A stretch of 64,000 nt of DNA from Capsicum annuum (GCF_002878395.1 NC_061115.1:150885034-150949033); one strand, 5' to 3'; shown: positions 1 to 12,706, numbered from the stretch's first letter. Notes: generated by a model from the sequence alone, not told the origin. Numbers and translations: made by a program.

Positions 1-880
1 CAATGTGACTTGACTTTGGTAATCATGGATAGGATGACAAAGTATTCTCATTTCATTCCATTAAGAACTAATTTCTCAGTTGAGGATTATTTGGGGTTGT
101 ATCTTCATGAGATTGTGAAGTTGCATGGGGTACCTATTTATATCATCTCAGATCATGGTACGCAGTTTTCATCTTATTTTTTGTAGTCATTTTAGAATGG
201 TTTGGGGAATAGAGTGAGTCTTAGTATTACTTTTAATCCACAGTCTAATTGGAAAGAAGAATGAACTATTCAGACATTGGAGGATATACTTCATGCCTGC
301 ATAATTGACTATGGTGGTAGTTAGGTTTAACATTTGCCTCTTGTAGAGTTTTACTATAACAATAGCTACTACTCTGGCACTAGGATGGCACCATTTGAAT
401 CTTTGTATGGTAGGAGGTGTACGTCTCCTATTGAATAGTTCGAGGTTGGAGAGGCAAAGACGTTTGGCTTGGATTTTGGTCGCCAAGTTATAGAGAAGGT
501 AAAGGTAATTCAAAATTGGCTTAAGGCTGTCCAAATTAACCAAAAGTCCTATACAAATATAAGGTAAAGAGAGTTAGAGTTTAAGGTTTAGGATAGAGTA
601 TTGCTGAAGGTATCTCCCGAAACTAGAGTGATGCGGTTTGGTAAGAATAAGAAGCTCAGTCCCTGATATGGGTGACCCATTGCAAGTTGTGCCTATCAAG
701 GATAATGGAATTTTATATTCCATATCTTATGAAGACATCTGAATTGATAGCTTGAATCATCATGTTCATTGGTTGTAGACCAAGCATGTGGCCTCGATTA
801 AAGTTATATAGAGGTAGCATAAGGTCGAAGAGGCTACTTGGGAAGATGAAGAGGACATATAGCCAAGTATGTGTTCATGT
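1..880 (+). pseudogene. Element A: chromovirus integrase core to chromodomain remnant
   Basis: This is the 3' end of a Ty3/Gypsy pol. Frame 1 from base 1 reads integrase core (VIMDRMTKYSHFIPLR, then HGVPIYIISDHGTQFSS), so the second catalytic Asp is present in SDHGTQF. The first in-frame stop is near 184, and further stops follow at about 268 and 326. The Glu region reads KEE followed by a stop and TIQTLEDIL near 255-290. APFESLYGRR is at about 390-420. The C-terminal chromodomain is recognisable at about 785-860 from VASIKV and HKVEEATWEDEEDI. Integrase inserts element cDNA, and in plant chromoviruses the chromodomain is thought to direct integration to heterochromatin. The first catalytic Asp lies left of the window or at its edge. 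Many stops make it non-functional. Family and domain order are clear; the exact clade (Tekay/Del-like) is inferred. Confidence 0.9.
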
Positions 881-1020
881 TTTCTTCTTCAAAAGTTTTT
901 GCGGAAGGTTTTTGTTCATTATAACATCTTTGTTTTAATAGTTTAAGGTTAGAGTCGAGGTGTTGGGTTGTAAATCATACTTGTACAGCTTCATTCCATC
1001 ATTCTAGGATAAATGATTAA

Positions 1021-1031
1021 AGTGGGGAGAA
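1021..1031 (+). other. Polypurine tract of element A
   Basis: AGTGGGGAGAA lies immediately before the LTR start and follows the chromodomain remnant. This is the usual place for the plus-strand primer of Ty3/Gypsy elements. Confidence 0.75.
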
Positions 1032-1084
1032 TTAAAACACCTCGGGTTTTGTTCTTTGGAAATTTCTTGAGTTTTGAGCCTTTT

Positions 1085-1445
1085 GTTGATCATACGACTA
1101 ACTATTCTAGTCGTATGGTATAGGTATGGATCTACGGATCCTATGCATATGTTGATCAGTTTGATTTTGGAAAAGTTATGCTCCTGGTTTGACAAGACTC
1201 CATACAAGTCATACGTACATGATACGAGAGATAGGGTCCAACTGTATGTGGTCTAGTATTTTGCCTTGATATTTTTGCTTATGGTATGACTTAAGGGGTT
1301 CTAGTCATATGGTTAGGGTATGAGTTATCCTAAGAAGTCATACATTGGATAGAATATGATGTCCAACTTTTTAATCAAGATACTAGTGGAAGGTACCACT
1401 TGTATAATGTGGGTACGAGTGAGGGGTCCAAATCATACTCACCTA
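1085..1445 (+). repeat. U3 word array of element A (GTCGTATG / GTCATAC words)
   Basis: The word AGTC(G/A)TA(T/C)G and its reverse complement recur on both strands at about 1092, 1109, 1206, 1281, 1302, 1335 and 1430. They lie within the first 0.4 kb of the LTR and upstream of the TATA box. The position suggests a U3 enhancer-like array; the function is inference. Confidence 0.6.
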
Positions 1446-1513
1446 TGGGATTTTTACAGTTGATGATGGGGGTATTTTGAAAATTTCCCCTCTTAAATCC
1501 TTTTACCCCACGA

Positions 1514-1520
1514 TATAAAA
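1514..1520 (+). promoter_or_regulatory. TATA box of LTR A
   Basis: TATAAAA about 480 bp into the LTR, followed by 'caccttttgagg' and a C/A-rich stretch. This is a plausible U3/R boundary for retroelement transcription. No transcription data can be seen from sequence. Confidence 0.55.
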
Positions 1521-2569
1521 CACCTTTTGAGGATTCCTTAACCTATTATTCACAATCAAACATTCTTTAAGAACTCTCAAATCTCTCTTAAGCTATTAGG
1601 TCAAGAAAGGATAGGGTTTTCTTTAAGGCAATCCATTAAGGCTCTAAAAGGTGTTTGATCTCTGTCTTCCTTGTTATCTAAGGCGTGTTACTCCTCCCTT
1701 ATTGTTAGTTCAACTAAAATTTTGTTTTAATGAATGATTTTTATGATATTATTGTGGGTTTGTATTGGTTTTGAAATAGATGTTTGGGGGTTTTGGTCAT
1801 TAATGGTTGGATAATTTTTCCCATATTTTGCTTATGGCTTGCATGTTATTATTATGGTTTGAACATGTGGTGGCATGGTAATGGTAAATTGATACTTGGT
1901 TTTGGTTTTTAAATTTATATACCCTCAACTTGTTTATTAAAATGCCAATAGGAATGGTTTTGTCACATAGTTTGACTTTTATTGAAATCCTTGCATTGCA
2001 TAATATGGTATTGGTTTAGTTGGTTTTAAATGGATTGGAATGTCCTTGTTGGCAATGGTTGGTTTAAATGGAAATCATTTGGGGTACATGGGAATCCCTT
2101 AATTGTTGGCTGATGACATTGCTTGCAATCTATAGTAGGTATGACAATACCAATTCGTAATGCCTTGGTAAATAAATTTTGGAATTGGTGGTTTGGTTAT
2201 TTGCTAAATTTTTAATTGGGTAATAATGGTAGGAAGTGATAGATAACCGTGATGGCGTGTGTCCAATGGACAAACACTGGAAACTCATGTTTGCCGACAA
2301 GAGGGTTTGTCATAGTGACCATATACCCGTGGGGTGCACGGGAATCCCCTAAGTTTATACTTGTATATATGTATTATAGAGGGTGAAGGGTACACGACAA
2401 TCCCCGGCCCATATGATATCTCTAGTTCATGTGGCTACATGCACTGGGGCGCATTCAGGGAGTAAAACTGGACCCATTTAGCCTGTTGGTGGATTATGAC
2501 GATAAAGCTACATACCCTAGGTTAAAGTCTTAAATACAAGCTAAACCTTTTTCCTTATCATGGCATGGT

Positions 2570-2606
2570 ATATGTATATATATGTACATGTATATATATA
2601 TATGTA
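2570..2606. repeat. AT-rich microsatellite-like tract in LTR A
   Basis: A degenerate TATATG/TATATA tract sits in the LTR. The corresponding place in related copies (about 21340-21360 and 28075-28092) also carries TATA-type repeats, so the tract belongs to the LTR family rather than to the host. Confidence 0.6.
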
Positions 2607-3214
2607 ATTTCATATGGTTATTTACTTTCGTTTTGAATAATGACATTATGTTATCCTTATTTCCGAGTGCATGCTAGTATTCACCCTCTAACCCGTTATT
2701 GAGTGTTGTATCCCTATGCAATGCATGAACCGGCCATACTACTCCTCCTACTCTGTGAGTTGGATTCAAGGATAACTTAGAGTCATACTGAAGTGGTAAT
2801 CTTATATACTACAACAGACTCCGCTTCATGCTGTGGAATTTTTTACAATATTTTTGCTTCTTAGTCTTTGGTTTTTGATATGGTCAGGGGAATATCCCTA
2901 TTGGATGTTTTTTGTTTTTTGTTAGAGGCTTTGTGTGACTACAATGGGCATGGGTAGTGTCGGTATTGGTGTAGGCCTTGGTATTGGTATTGGCATTGGG
3001 GTTGACATTAGTTGGATATTTGGTTGAATGTTTAGTTGGTTATGGTTATGGATTTTATTACTGTCTTAGATTTATTCTTTTTCTATCTTATTATATGTTC
3101 GGAATTCATTTGTCATAGTTTATAGGGCGGATATGGTTGGGTCTTGGGGGTGGTCTCTCATACCGGTTGGACTTGAGGCACCCACCACGACTAGCCCTGG
3201 TTTGGGTCATGTCA

Positions 3215-6200
3215 TACACCTTTGTCGAAACAGGATGAACAATATACCTAGAATCGTGACTTCCGCCAATATCCTCTGTCATTGTCCATAATTGTTAGGA
3301 AAACTTAACCTACCTTGGTAGTTCACGATGCCATCACCATAAATTTTAAAAGCCATTACTTTCTGGTGACCTACAACATCTTGTATCTGTATCAAAAAAT
3401 CTGTTTCTCCTTTACCTCAGCACCTAAAGATGACTTCACCACTTATTGAACAATCACACTACCATCATCAGAGTACGAAAGACGAACCGTAAGATTATCC
3501 AAATGGTGAATATCTTTCACTAATTATCACTTCTCCCCATCAACATGAGACAAGTTTCCCATGGATAACCTGTTAAGAGCCTCAACAACCACGTTAACTT
3601 TACCTTGATGATAATTGGGCAACTCAAGCTATCTCATTCGCCTGAGATTTAACTCTTTTTGGCTGAACACATATTGAAAACTCTTATTGTCTAAGAAAAA
3701 CCACTGCCAACAACTCCAAATCTTCCGTCGGATAGTTCTTCTTATGAACTTTTAACTGTCTATAAGTATATGCAACCACTTTGCCATGTTGCATCAACAC
3801 ACAAACTAATCCTAGACGGAACGCATCATCATAAACCATAAAACCATCTATTCCCTCAGGTAGGGTCAAAACCGTAGCCGAAGTTAACTTCTCCTTAAAC
3901 TTCTCAAACCTACCCTCACAAGCCTCTGAGCATAAGAATTTTTCCTTTTTCTGAGTCAGCTTAGTTAATGGGGTTGAAAAAGAAGATAAGCTCTCCACAA
4001 ACCTTTTATAATTACCAACCAAACCTAAGAAGATCCAAATATCAGTTGGAGTCATGGGTCTAGCCCACTTCTTAAACACCATAACCTTTTGTGGATCCAT
4101 CATGATCCCTTCGTTAGAAACAACATGATATAGATAAGTCACATAGTTTAACCAGAACTCACACTTAGAGATTTAATCATATAATCGCTACTCCTTAATG
4201 GTCTATAACATTAAAATGAGGTAATTAGAATGATCCCTATTGCTCTTTGAATATACAAAAATATCATGAATGAACACAATGAAAAAAAGTCCAGGAACTG
4301 ATGGAAAACCTAGTTCATAAGATTAATGAATGCTACCGAGGCATTAGTCAAACAAAAGGACATCATCCAAAAAAAAATGACAATACCAGGTTCAGAAGGC
4401 GATCTTAGGGATATCCACCTCCCTAATCTTCAACTAATGACAACCCAAGCAAAGGTTGATATTAGAAAATAACATAGCACCTTGAAGCTGATCAAACTGA
4501 TCATCAATCTTCGAAAGGGTATACTTATTTTTCACGGTCACCCTATTTAATTGGTAGTAATCTATGCGCACCAGAAAGGACCCATCATTGTTACGCATAA
4601 ATAGAAATGGAGTTTCGTAAGGAGAAACACTAGGGTAGGTAAAACCCTTATCCCGGAGATCTTTAAACTACACCTTGAATTCTTTCAACTCAGCAGATAG
4701 AGATAGAATGAGTGTCTAGAATAAGATCAATCCCAAAGTCAATTTCCCTATTGGGGGAACACCAGGAAGATCATTAGGAAATACCTCGGGTAACTCATAG
4801 ACCATGGGGATTCATTGAAATAATGGACCTTCAAATCTAAAATCCATAACATGCACTAAATGGTATAGAAAACCCTTGGAAATCAATTTTTAGGCTCTAA
4901 GATATGATATAAATCTTTGCTTGGGTACTTGGGAACAACCTAACCATTCAATCTCTAGCTCATTTGGGAAATGGGAACTGGCCCTTCGGGTCCGACAATA
5001 AAGGAGGCATGTCACGAGTGCAACCAATCAATACCAAAAATCACATCAACGTCTAGCATGTCTAGCTCTATTAAATCTGCTAATGTATCCCTATAATAGA
5101 TAGATACCACACAACCCTTATAGAATTTGTAGGGAACATAGATTCACCAACCGGGATGGATACAAAAAAAGGGTCACATATGAAAGAGTAGACCCGAGAT
5201 CAAGTAAACAATACACATCATGAGAGAAATGTTTTATAATACCTGTAAAAACATTAGGAGATGCCTCAAAATCCTGATAGGTAGCAAGAACATACAGATG
5301 GTTCCAACCAGCACCAGAACCAGAAATAACACCTTTTGGTGCAGAAGAAGAAGCAACATCCGAGGCCTTATTTTCTCATGTAGCAACATCCCTTGAAGGA
5401 TAGTTCCTCTAAAAATGTCTAGGATGGATGCACCTGAAACACTTATTTCTCCCTTTATCACATAAACCATGATGCAACTGTCCATAAAATCTACCAGAAA
5501 GATGGGATAAAGCTTACTGCGCCATACTAGCCTGAGATAGGGCACCTTATGCCTTTTTTCCAACACCATTCTAAAGACGATGATCACCCAATGGCTTTAG
5601 ATTAGGATCACTATTTATATAGTAGGAACAAAAATTGCCCCACTTTTTCTTAGATCATTTTTCACCATCCCTACCACATCACTTCTAACCTCCTCCCTGA
5701 TCCAAATATTGAAACTTCTTATTCTGCCTTCCACTCATCTCAACCTATTTCTTAGTTTCCTTTTCTACCTGTTGCATATACACCACCAACATAGAGACGT
5801 CCATGTGTTTCTTAAATAAAGTAGCTTTGCATTCCAAGACCAACTCACGGGACAATCCCCGTGCAAATTTCTTTATCTTATCTCTCAAAGAGGACACCAA
5901 CTCCAGAGTATAATGAGACAAATGGTGAAATTTTAAGTCTTACTCTTTCACTGTCTTTCTATCTTACCTCTGGTTCATGAACTCATCAGTCTTTGCCTTT
6001 ATTAACTCTTTAGGAAAGAAATGATTAAGAAAATAACTACAAAAGCTATCACAAGATGACAATTTTACCTCATCACCCCTTACCTTATCCCGCGCGTCAT
6101 ACCATTAATATACCATATCTTTCAGCGGATATGCGATAAATTCCTCACCCTCTGAGATATAGTCATGGATCACATGAAATTTTTTTTCCTTATTATCAAT

Positions 6201-6460
6201 AAAAACTAGAGGATCTTCCTCAATCTTTAAAACCAGTAAAAGTAGAGGTTTGAGCCTCATAAACTAGAAAACTCTGGTGACATAGAAGAATGAGTAACAT
6301 CACTCTCACACTCAAACTGGGGAGACTAAGAGGCTAACAACTAAGTAAGTAAATTGATCAAATGATGAAACTCAGCATTAGTCACATCACCTTGAGGATC
6401 TAGAGAAGGACTAGTGGTATTTAGGGAAACCCCACGAGATCTATCACGAGCAGGAGCCAT
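3215..6460 (-). pseudogene. Element B: chromovirus gag-pol remnant, truncated in integrase
   Basis: Read on the minus strand, gag starts with MAPARDRSRG at 6460. A zinc-knuckle remnant (NKCFRC...H) lies near 5425-5470. An aspartic protease motif (LLDLGSTLSYV) is at about 5175-5207. Reverse transcriptase follows: KNKYTLSKIDDQFD is near 4500-4540. The catalytic box reads FIHDIFVYS at about 4250-4275, where the family has two adjacent Asp, so one is lost. The C-terminal RT and start of RNase H form the longest open stretch (3684-4142, including [15 protein letters not shown]). RNase H continues to QKELNLRRMR near 3640. The integrase N-terminal region reaches VHPVSTKVYD at 3215 and then stops at the junction with LTR A. 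Frameshifts and stops occur throughout. The missing integrase core probably lies left of the window, beyond element A. Confidence 0.9.
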
Positions 6461-6674
6461 TAATTGAGACTCAACCTCATAAGTATGATGGGTTCCTTCA
6501 AAGTCGTTCTCAAATAGGATAGAGGAGTTTCTTTGAGCATAAGATTTGTGGGAAGGTATGATCTAAGAAGCAAACATACAAGAATTAGAGGTTATTCAAG
6601 ACCTTAGACTCTATAGCTTAAAAATAGATCACAAGGAAAGGAAAATATTCCTAAATTCTTCGTAGCCTCTCCCT

Positions 6675-6705
6675 TAATAAGTGGTGTGGTACACACCAAT
6701 AAAAG
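6675..6705 (-). promoter_or_regulatory. Leader hairpin of element B
   Basis: TGGTGTGGTACACACCA at 6682-6698 can form a 7-bp stem with a 3-nt loop. It lies 48 bp from the primer-binding site, inside a leader block that is kept in four other elements of this window. A role in RNA dimerisation or packaging is only a hypothesis. Confidence 0.5.
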
Positions 6706-6745
6706 AGACTATACTTGAAACATCATGTAGACATCTAATGACACA

Positions 6746-6766
6746 AAACCTAGGCTCTCATACCAA
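6746..6766 (-). other. Primer-binding site of element B (initiator tRNA-Met type)
   Basis: On the minus strand this reads TTGGTATGAGAGCCTAGGTT, one base off the TGGTATCAGAGCC form of tRNA-iMet primer sites. It directly follows the LTR end GGGTCATGAA, which fixes B as a minus-strand element. Confidence 0.85.
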
Positions 6767-6769
6767 CTT

Positions 6770-6948
6770 TTTCATGACCCAAACTAGGGCTTGGCCATGA
6801 AGGGTATCCCAAGTCCACTATGGACCGGAGACTACCCCATAAACTTAATCGAAAGACCACACACTTCCTAACAATGGCTGAATTGCTAAACTTATATCAA
6901 AACAGCCTAAAATAAACTCAAAGAATAAAAGATATGTCTATAACCAAT
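6770..6948 (-). mobile_element. 5' LTR of element B, U5-side piece
   Basis: This is the terminal part of a family-1 LTR, with CATGACCCAAACTAGGGC at its edge. It ends at the TSD copy CCAAT (6944-6948). The rest of the same LTR resumes at 15607, beyond the inserted non-autonomous element. Confidence 0.85.
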
Positions 6949-9185
6949 TGCAACACCCAAAATCTGGTATAAGTAATGCTACACGATGCTCATGACCCCC
7001 AAAGGACCACAAGCTAACCCATGAATGATATCTGTAACTGCGCACTGAATAAAATACTATAAATATGCAAAATATATGTTGTACGGCCATAAGGTTCAAA
7101 ACTGAACTAATACTAAATAGAAAATAATGTCTGAAATGGAGGTATAATAATACCCAAAAGTGAAATAAACTGTCTGAAAACCTATTATAGTCGAAAAGCC
7201 TTTAAATTGTCTGAAAACTGTGGAGTTGATGGGACAGGTCCCTAACTAACACAAAACTACTAAAATAATAAAATAATAAAATAATTATTCTATCCTAGAA
7301 TAATGAGAACTCACTGCTAGTCTGGATATAGAACATCTGATCTACTAAGTGACCGTATAGCATGAAAAAAAGAATACATACATAGATACATAATTGTAAC
7401 TGAGATCCTGATAGCAGTGACTCATGGATTTTGATAACGTGGATTTACTGATATATGGGTACTAATATTGGGATACTGAGTAACTGAGTCTATAGAGTAT
7501 TAAGGAGTTGATGTCTAATTACTAATAAAGGAATGACTATTTTTGACAGTTTTGATTATGAAGAAGTGTTCTAATTCATTGTATTTAACAATCCTAAAAC
7601 TGAATACTGATAACATTGATAATTGTATCTAACTGTCCTGATACTGATGGAACTAGCTGAGTTCCTCACTATATAGAGTTGACTATATCTGACAGTCCTA
7701 GATTTCCATAGAGCTAAACTAAGTTCTTTTTGTAAGACTGGATCTATAACTGAGACTGTGGGAAGTAGTTATCTAACCGACATGCCCCTAATACGTCATT
7801 ATGGCTGAGTTCGGGACCAATCTATAACCCCAATTAGAAAAGTGTCAATACCACTTGACTAGTAAGGATAATTTATGAGTAACCATCATATAATACGTAA
7901 CTCTAGTTAGAACAGTAGAAACCCTCGTAGAACAGGTTAATATACCTCAACTTTGCTCATATAGTGGGCTATGATGTCTCAACCTACATTGGCTACATAG
8001 TTCTGGATTGTAAGGATTACTTTTAAGAATCACACTCTTATTTAACAAGCGAGTTCCCATCCTTGGGTTCACTCGATGCTAACTTGTACTCCCAACTAAA
8101 TAGACACTAAATTGATTAACTAAACTGAACTGATACTAATGGTATTTTTTAGCGGAAATAAACTGAGTCCGCTGAGTTTCGTTGACTGACTGAATGCTAC
8201 TAATATCTGAGGACTGGCGTAGAGTACTGAAGTTCCTTAGATTACAGAGTGCTGAGATTACTGAAATTACTAGACTATTGAGATTTCTGAGAATTTCTAA
8301 GATTACTGAATAAGACTAGACTGATACTGAGTTTACTAATTTTTCCTGAGTCACATGATTGACTGAATTCTACTTATCATGGCTTGACTGAAAGTATCAT
8401 GAAAACATTACATTGTCTCTAGGTACACAGCTAAATTATCGGGTACAAGTACCCCCAGGACTCGATAGCGTATAACTGATAGGACATGACACTTCTTGAA
8501 CACATAACCAACGTCAACAATTCATAATACATTAATTTGGGGATTTCATAAAGCACATGGTTATCATAATTTTGTACATGAATGGAATTTCATGTAAATA
8601 TGTCGTACTTTTACAAACCTCATCTCATGGACATTCCCTCAAACATTCATAATTCACACTATATCATGGAAGTCATTATTGGTCATAGGGTAAAACATGC
8701 ATTTATCTCTTGGGTCACAATCAAGCTATTGTGCATTGTTTCTATTCTCTTTAGCATTTTATCATACACCTAGTATACATCACTTTGGGCATAGGCATGA
8801 CCATCAAATTAACACAATAAAACTTCATATTTAAACTCAGTTTCACATGTTTCAGACCATATACTAGCATAGGTTCATGAACAACACATAAAGATTCTAA
8901 CTTGGGAATCATACATTCACAATGACATGAACATAATCAGCCCACAAAAAAATATTCACAATACAAGATTTAAAACTTGATTCTTTGACTTCATGGATGA
9001 AAGGAATCTATAAATGAATACTGTGCATACCTTAGTTCTTGATTCTATAAAGATTGATAGAGAGATCCTTGAATTCGAGTCTTGAATTTGAATCCCCAAC
9101 TGAAAACCCTAGCTTGTTCTTGAGAGAAACTTGAGAAAAACCCTTTATTTTGGATAAAATATGGCTAAATCATGTGTTATTAGGC

Positions 9186-9195
9186 TTATATATAA
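9186..9195 (-). promoter_or_regulatory. TATA box of the LARD 3' LTR
   Basis: TTATATATAA lies about 550 bp into the LTR on the minus strand. The partner LTR has TTTATATATAG at the matching place. Confidence 0.55.
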
Positions 9196-9264
9196 GGTTG
9201 AGAAATTGACCCTTTTAACCCTTAGACGCATATTTCATTTCTGAGAAAATTTCCTGATTTGGCA

Positions 9265-9410
9265 GGATGGCGCGATATGGCGCTATTGTACCATTTCACT
9301 GGAAAATACCAACTGGGAATGGGGATGATGGCATGATGCGGTGAAATTGCGTTGCAATGTTGGATGGGACCTAGAAGTTCACCGCGATGCGATGGTATCG
9401 CGCTGAGACA
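9265..9410 (-). repeat. U3 word array of LTR family 2 (GCGATGCGGT / GCGCTATTG words)
   Basis: GC-rich words such as GGCGCGATATGGCGC, GATGCGGTGAAATTGCG and CGCGATGCGATGGTATCGCG recur here in otherwise AT-rich DNA. The same block is at 15135-15400 in the partner LTR. It lies 330-470 bp from the LTR start, just upstream of the TATA box. Confidence 0.6.
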
Positions 9411-9739
9411 CTAGAAAAAGGACGATTCTGAATTTAAGCCCTGGCGTGATGTGCCATAATTGCGGAGGGTCACTGGATTTTGATGATTGTAATTTTGACC
9501 TACTCCACGATGCACTGGTGGCTCAACTGGGATACTGTCTTACTAAAAAGGCTCTAACTCTTTGCTCGGTGTCATATTTGGGCTAATTTTATATCGATGG
9601 AAAGCTAATTGAATTTTCCACATAAAAAAAAGGTTAAAATCTTGAAAATATAGCACTTATAAAAGTGGATTCATCTTTGAAACAAGTCTTTAACATTTCA
9701 GGGATGATTTTAAGCTAAGTAGAAGTACAGGGTATTATA

Positions 9740-9757
9740 GTATCTCCCCTATGGGAC
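9740..9757 (-). other. Polypurine tract of the LARD-like element
   Basis: On the minus strand CCCATAGGGGAGATAC precedes the 3' LTR. A second, similar segment (CCCAAGGGGAAGATACAC) is at about 10338-10357. Confidence 0.7.
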
Positions 9758-12599
9758 CATTCATCCTCGAATGAGACTGATTTAGATTGGAGAAACAATA
9801 AGATAAAGTACATAATGAACATAAAAAACTAAAACATGACTACCTAACTGACATTACTAAGATTCATACTGAGCATGCAAATCTGATGCATGATTTTATG
9901 ACTAAGCTGATACATGAATGCATGACTGAGAGTACTGATAAGCTGATCACACATATCTGAGGCATGAATACGTGACTGAACCGACTCATGAACATGCGAA
10001 TGAACATGTAAGGGTAACGATACAAAGTTTGAAATAAAAACTGAGCATAGAACTAAATAACAGATTTTTAACTAAAGCATAAACATAAAACTGGATAAGC
10101 AAAAGAAAAGCTATTACCTTGGGTTGATTCTAAGCTTAATTACTAAATATGCATGAGCAGAAACATGAGAATGTAAATGGGTCTAGAACATGATACATGA
10201 TTTGAACAAAATACCTTGAATACATAGAATAAGATCGAGATTAGAGTAAGAAGGTCAACATATGGGTACCTACTACTTCAAACTGTATTTGTTATGAGAA
10301 GAGAGCGGCATATTTATATAATGAAAGTTTTGGGGAATTATAGTGTATCTTCCCCTTGGGACACTAGGTTCCTAGAAGAATACTGACTTGACTGTGATAC
10401 TGAGTAAAACAGGGATGATATATAGGGCACCAACGAACTGAATCGTGACTGAATATCTGAGTAATAAAACCAAGGCATGATATAAGAGCCAAGTTGAACA
10501 AACAACTACCTAGTTGGTCTATCTTTAAATGATCACATTTATGAGATTTTGAATATTGCGATTAGGTGGAAAAATGGGAAAACCAAACCATCTGAACTGT
10601 TCGTTCTGACTACTAAACTAAAGTACTGGATTTTCAAACTAACTTATGCTGAAAACTTAAAATCGATCGAAGCATTTCTATGAAACTCTTTCTATAAAGT
10701 TCTAATGACTGTAGAGATAAAGCAAATCTTGGCTTGGTCTGAGTAAGACATTCAAATGGGAGATCGCTACATGGCTAGGGTTCTTGTTTTATGAGGCAAG
10801 GCCTATAAAACATCATCTAATATAAAGTGACCAAACCTTATCCACTACAATTAAGACTACTGAAAAGGTTCACATGGTGTTGAGTGTAAATGAAAAAATC
10901 TACTAATTTATCTGATTAACGGGATACTTGATAGCTGAACACTGGGCGTGTAAGACTAAACTATACTTAGTCTGAATAACTAGGCTGATGTTGTAAAGTA
11001 TTAAGCATAGAAGGTAAGGACTGACTAAGTGACATGAAGTAATTACACATAGATTTATGAAAATTATATTACTTGAAATTGCGAGACCAAGCGTATGTCA
11101 TGATTCAGAAACATTTTGTAACTGAGGTACTAAATTACTAATGACTAAGTAACTGATAGCTATATGCTATGGTAGGGTAATCCTAAAAGTAAACTGAGTT
11201 TCTGATTTGGCTGAACTAGGACTGGGACTGAGACTGTAGCTAAGATGGTAATTAAGACTGTAACCGTATCTAAGACTGTAACTGGGACTGAATGCTGGTT
11301 TTCTATAACTAAGGTTTAGACTTGTATGGGAGCACCAAATTCTAATGGCTAAATAATTAGTAGCTAAAAGCCATAGTCTTGTAGCACTATCTGAGTCTTT
11401 TACTTGATATTGACTACTGAATGACGTTGTAACTAAGGCCTACGGAATGGAACATTAACAGTGTGGATTCACCAAGGTATCTAAACTGAGAGTATATGTG
11501 ACATAATCTGAGTTTGACTGAACCCTAAGAGGGAAGTGATGAATCATATGGGCTAAGCATACTATAAAGGATGACATTAGTGTATGAGTCATGAGCTGTA
11601 TGACCTGAGTTTGGAGTTTTTTGCATTCGTGAAACATGATTTGTATTACTGAGGGAAATAGAATTGAACTCCTTATGCTAGAAACTGTAATGTTACATGA
11701 TTCTATGGAAAATGTGTGAATATAAGATCTGTTCTTGGAACTGAGATATGAAGCATGTGTACGCATAATGTTGACAGAAGTACCAAACTTTACACTGAGA
11801 TAAGAATGGGTCGGGAATCATCTTCCCTTACTGTTTTTCTATATGTACTTGCATTACTACTGGAATCTGTAATCCTAAATTTGTCACTTGATCTACTATC
11901 TCCCACTTGGCTTTAAGCCATCATCATAAGTTTGTGAACACTTTACTAAACTCTGAACTGAACTACAATCGTTATCATATACTTACACTCTGTTTGACAC
12001 ATGCTTACCTTACTAAACACATCATCTAATTTTGTTTCTTCATATACTACTAATATTGCATCTCCTAATATCATATTCACACCTTCTTACTTAATTTTAT
12101 ATGAGTAATATTAAGTTTTTTCTTGTACTATTCAAGCCTACTGGTCTACCTTGGTATAACTATCCCCATGAATACATTATCTGCTCAATTTGGAAAACGT
12201 TATCCCAAATCCACTACTACAAAACTCCTGGGTTCATGCCTCTAACTCTAGGTCATACACTATCATAGGATCCTGAGAAGGGATCTGAAGGTAATGTAAT
12301 TTTGGGTTCATGAATGAGTTCTCATGATCATGAATAAGATCTGTACAACTTTGGAACATACCAAAATTGATGGGATATATTTGAGCCTGTGTGCAATCCC
12401 ATAACTGTCTATAGGGACTATCTGAGAAATCCCTACCCCTAAGATCTTGAGCTTCACTGTTTCTATTACCTTAAATGTAAGGTGGATTTGACATGATTGG
12501 AGCATGATAAGAACCTACATGAATTTCATAGAGAACCTTTTTATAGCACAATTTGAAACATAAAAGAAGGGAAATAGTTCCTAAAATATCTTATAGCCT

Positions 12600-12632
12600 C
12601 TTGCACATAAATGTGGTGCACAACACACCCAT
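12600..12632 (-). promoter_or_regulatory. Leader block with GTGCAC palindrome, LARD-like element
   Basis: TGTGGTGCACAACACA lies 61 bp from the primer-binding site. A short TGTG/CACA stem would present the self-complementary GTGCAC (12616-12621) in its loop. The block is shared with the leaders of the chromovirus at 51375 and element D at 27464. Confidence 0.5.
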
Positions 12633-12682
12633 GCTCAAGACTCTACTAGATGCGGCTTTTCTGAGTTTCTAGGACACTGTTG

Positions 12683-12704
12683 AACCTTAGGCTCTGGTAC
12701 AAAG
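12683..12704 (-). other. Primer-binding site of the LARD-like element (tRNA-iMet type)
   Basis: On the minus strand it reads TTTGTACCAGAGCCTAAGG. It is adjacent to the LTR end TGTTACA and matches the TGGTATCAGAGCC consensus except for a few changes. Confidence 0.8.
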
Positions 12705-12706
12705 TT

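Larger units (their letters stand above)
1032..3214 (+). mobile_element. 3' LTR of element A (LTR family 1)
   Basis: The LTR begins TTAAAACACCTCGG, a mutated form of the common TGTAACACCC start, directly after the polypurine tract. It ends GGTTTGGGTCATGTCA, close to the GGGTCATGACA ending of the family. Length is about 2.18 kb. The same family recurs at 57692-59944 (+), at 19956-24218 (+, split), in 6770-17487 (-, split) and at 27549-29703 (-). Shared landmarks are a block with 'tgttgtatccctatgcaatg', the 'cccatatagcc' block and the terminal GGTTTGGGTCATG. At 3215 the sequence changes abruptly to element B integrase in reverse orientation. I infer that A inserted there, with its other end outside the window. 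Confidence 0.85.
6949..9739 (-). repeat. 3' LTR of the LARD-like element (LTR family 2)
   Basis: On the minus strand it starts TATAATACCCTGTACTTC (ancestrally TGTAATACCC) and ends GGTGTTGCA. It aligns along its length with the partner LTR at 12707-15606. Landmarks shared with other family-2 copies are the 'gaaggaccacaagctaaccc' and 'gggtacaagtaccccc' blocks. Confidence 0.88.
9740..12706 (-). mobile_element. Non-coding interior of the LARD-like element
   Basis: I see no retroelement domain in this 3-kb stretch on either strand. The longest open stretch on the minus strand (11455-11766, 103 codons) has no motif I recognise and probably occurs by chance. The part next to the primer-binding site (12480-12700) holds the conserved leader block. 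The part next to the 3' LTR (9740-10000), rich in 'tgatgcatga' and 'gctgatacatgaa', is also present at 34471-34830 in the coding chromovirus. This ties the LARD to that lineage. Confidence 0.75.

Noticed and set aside
11455..11766. 103-codon minus-strand ORF in the LARD interior as a gene
   Set aside because: No motif and no support from the other LARD-like interior (24219-27548); AT-rich DNA gives such stretches by chance.
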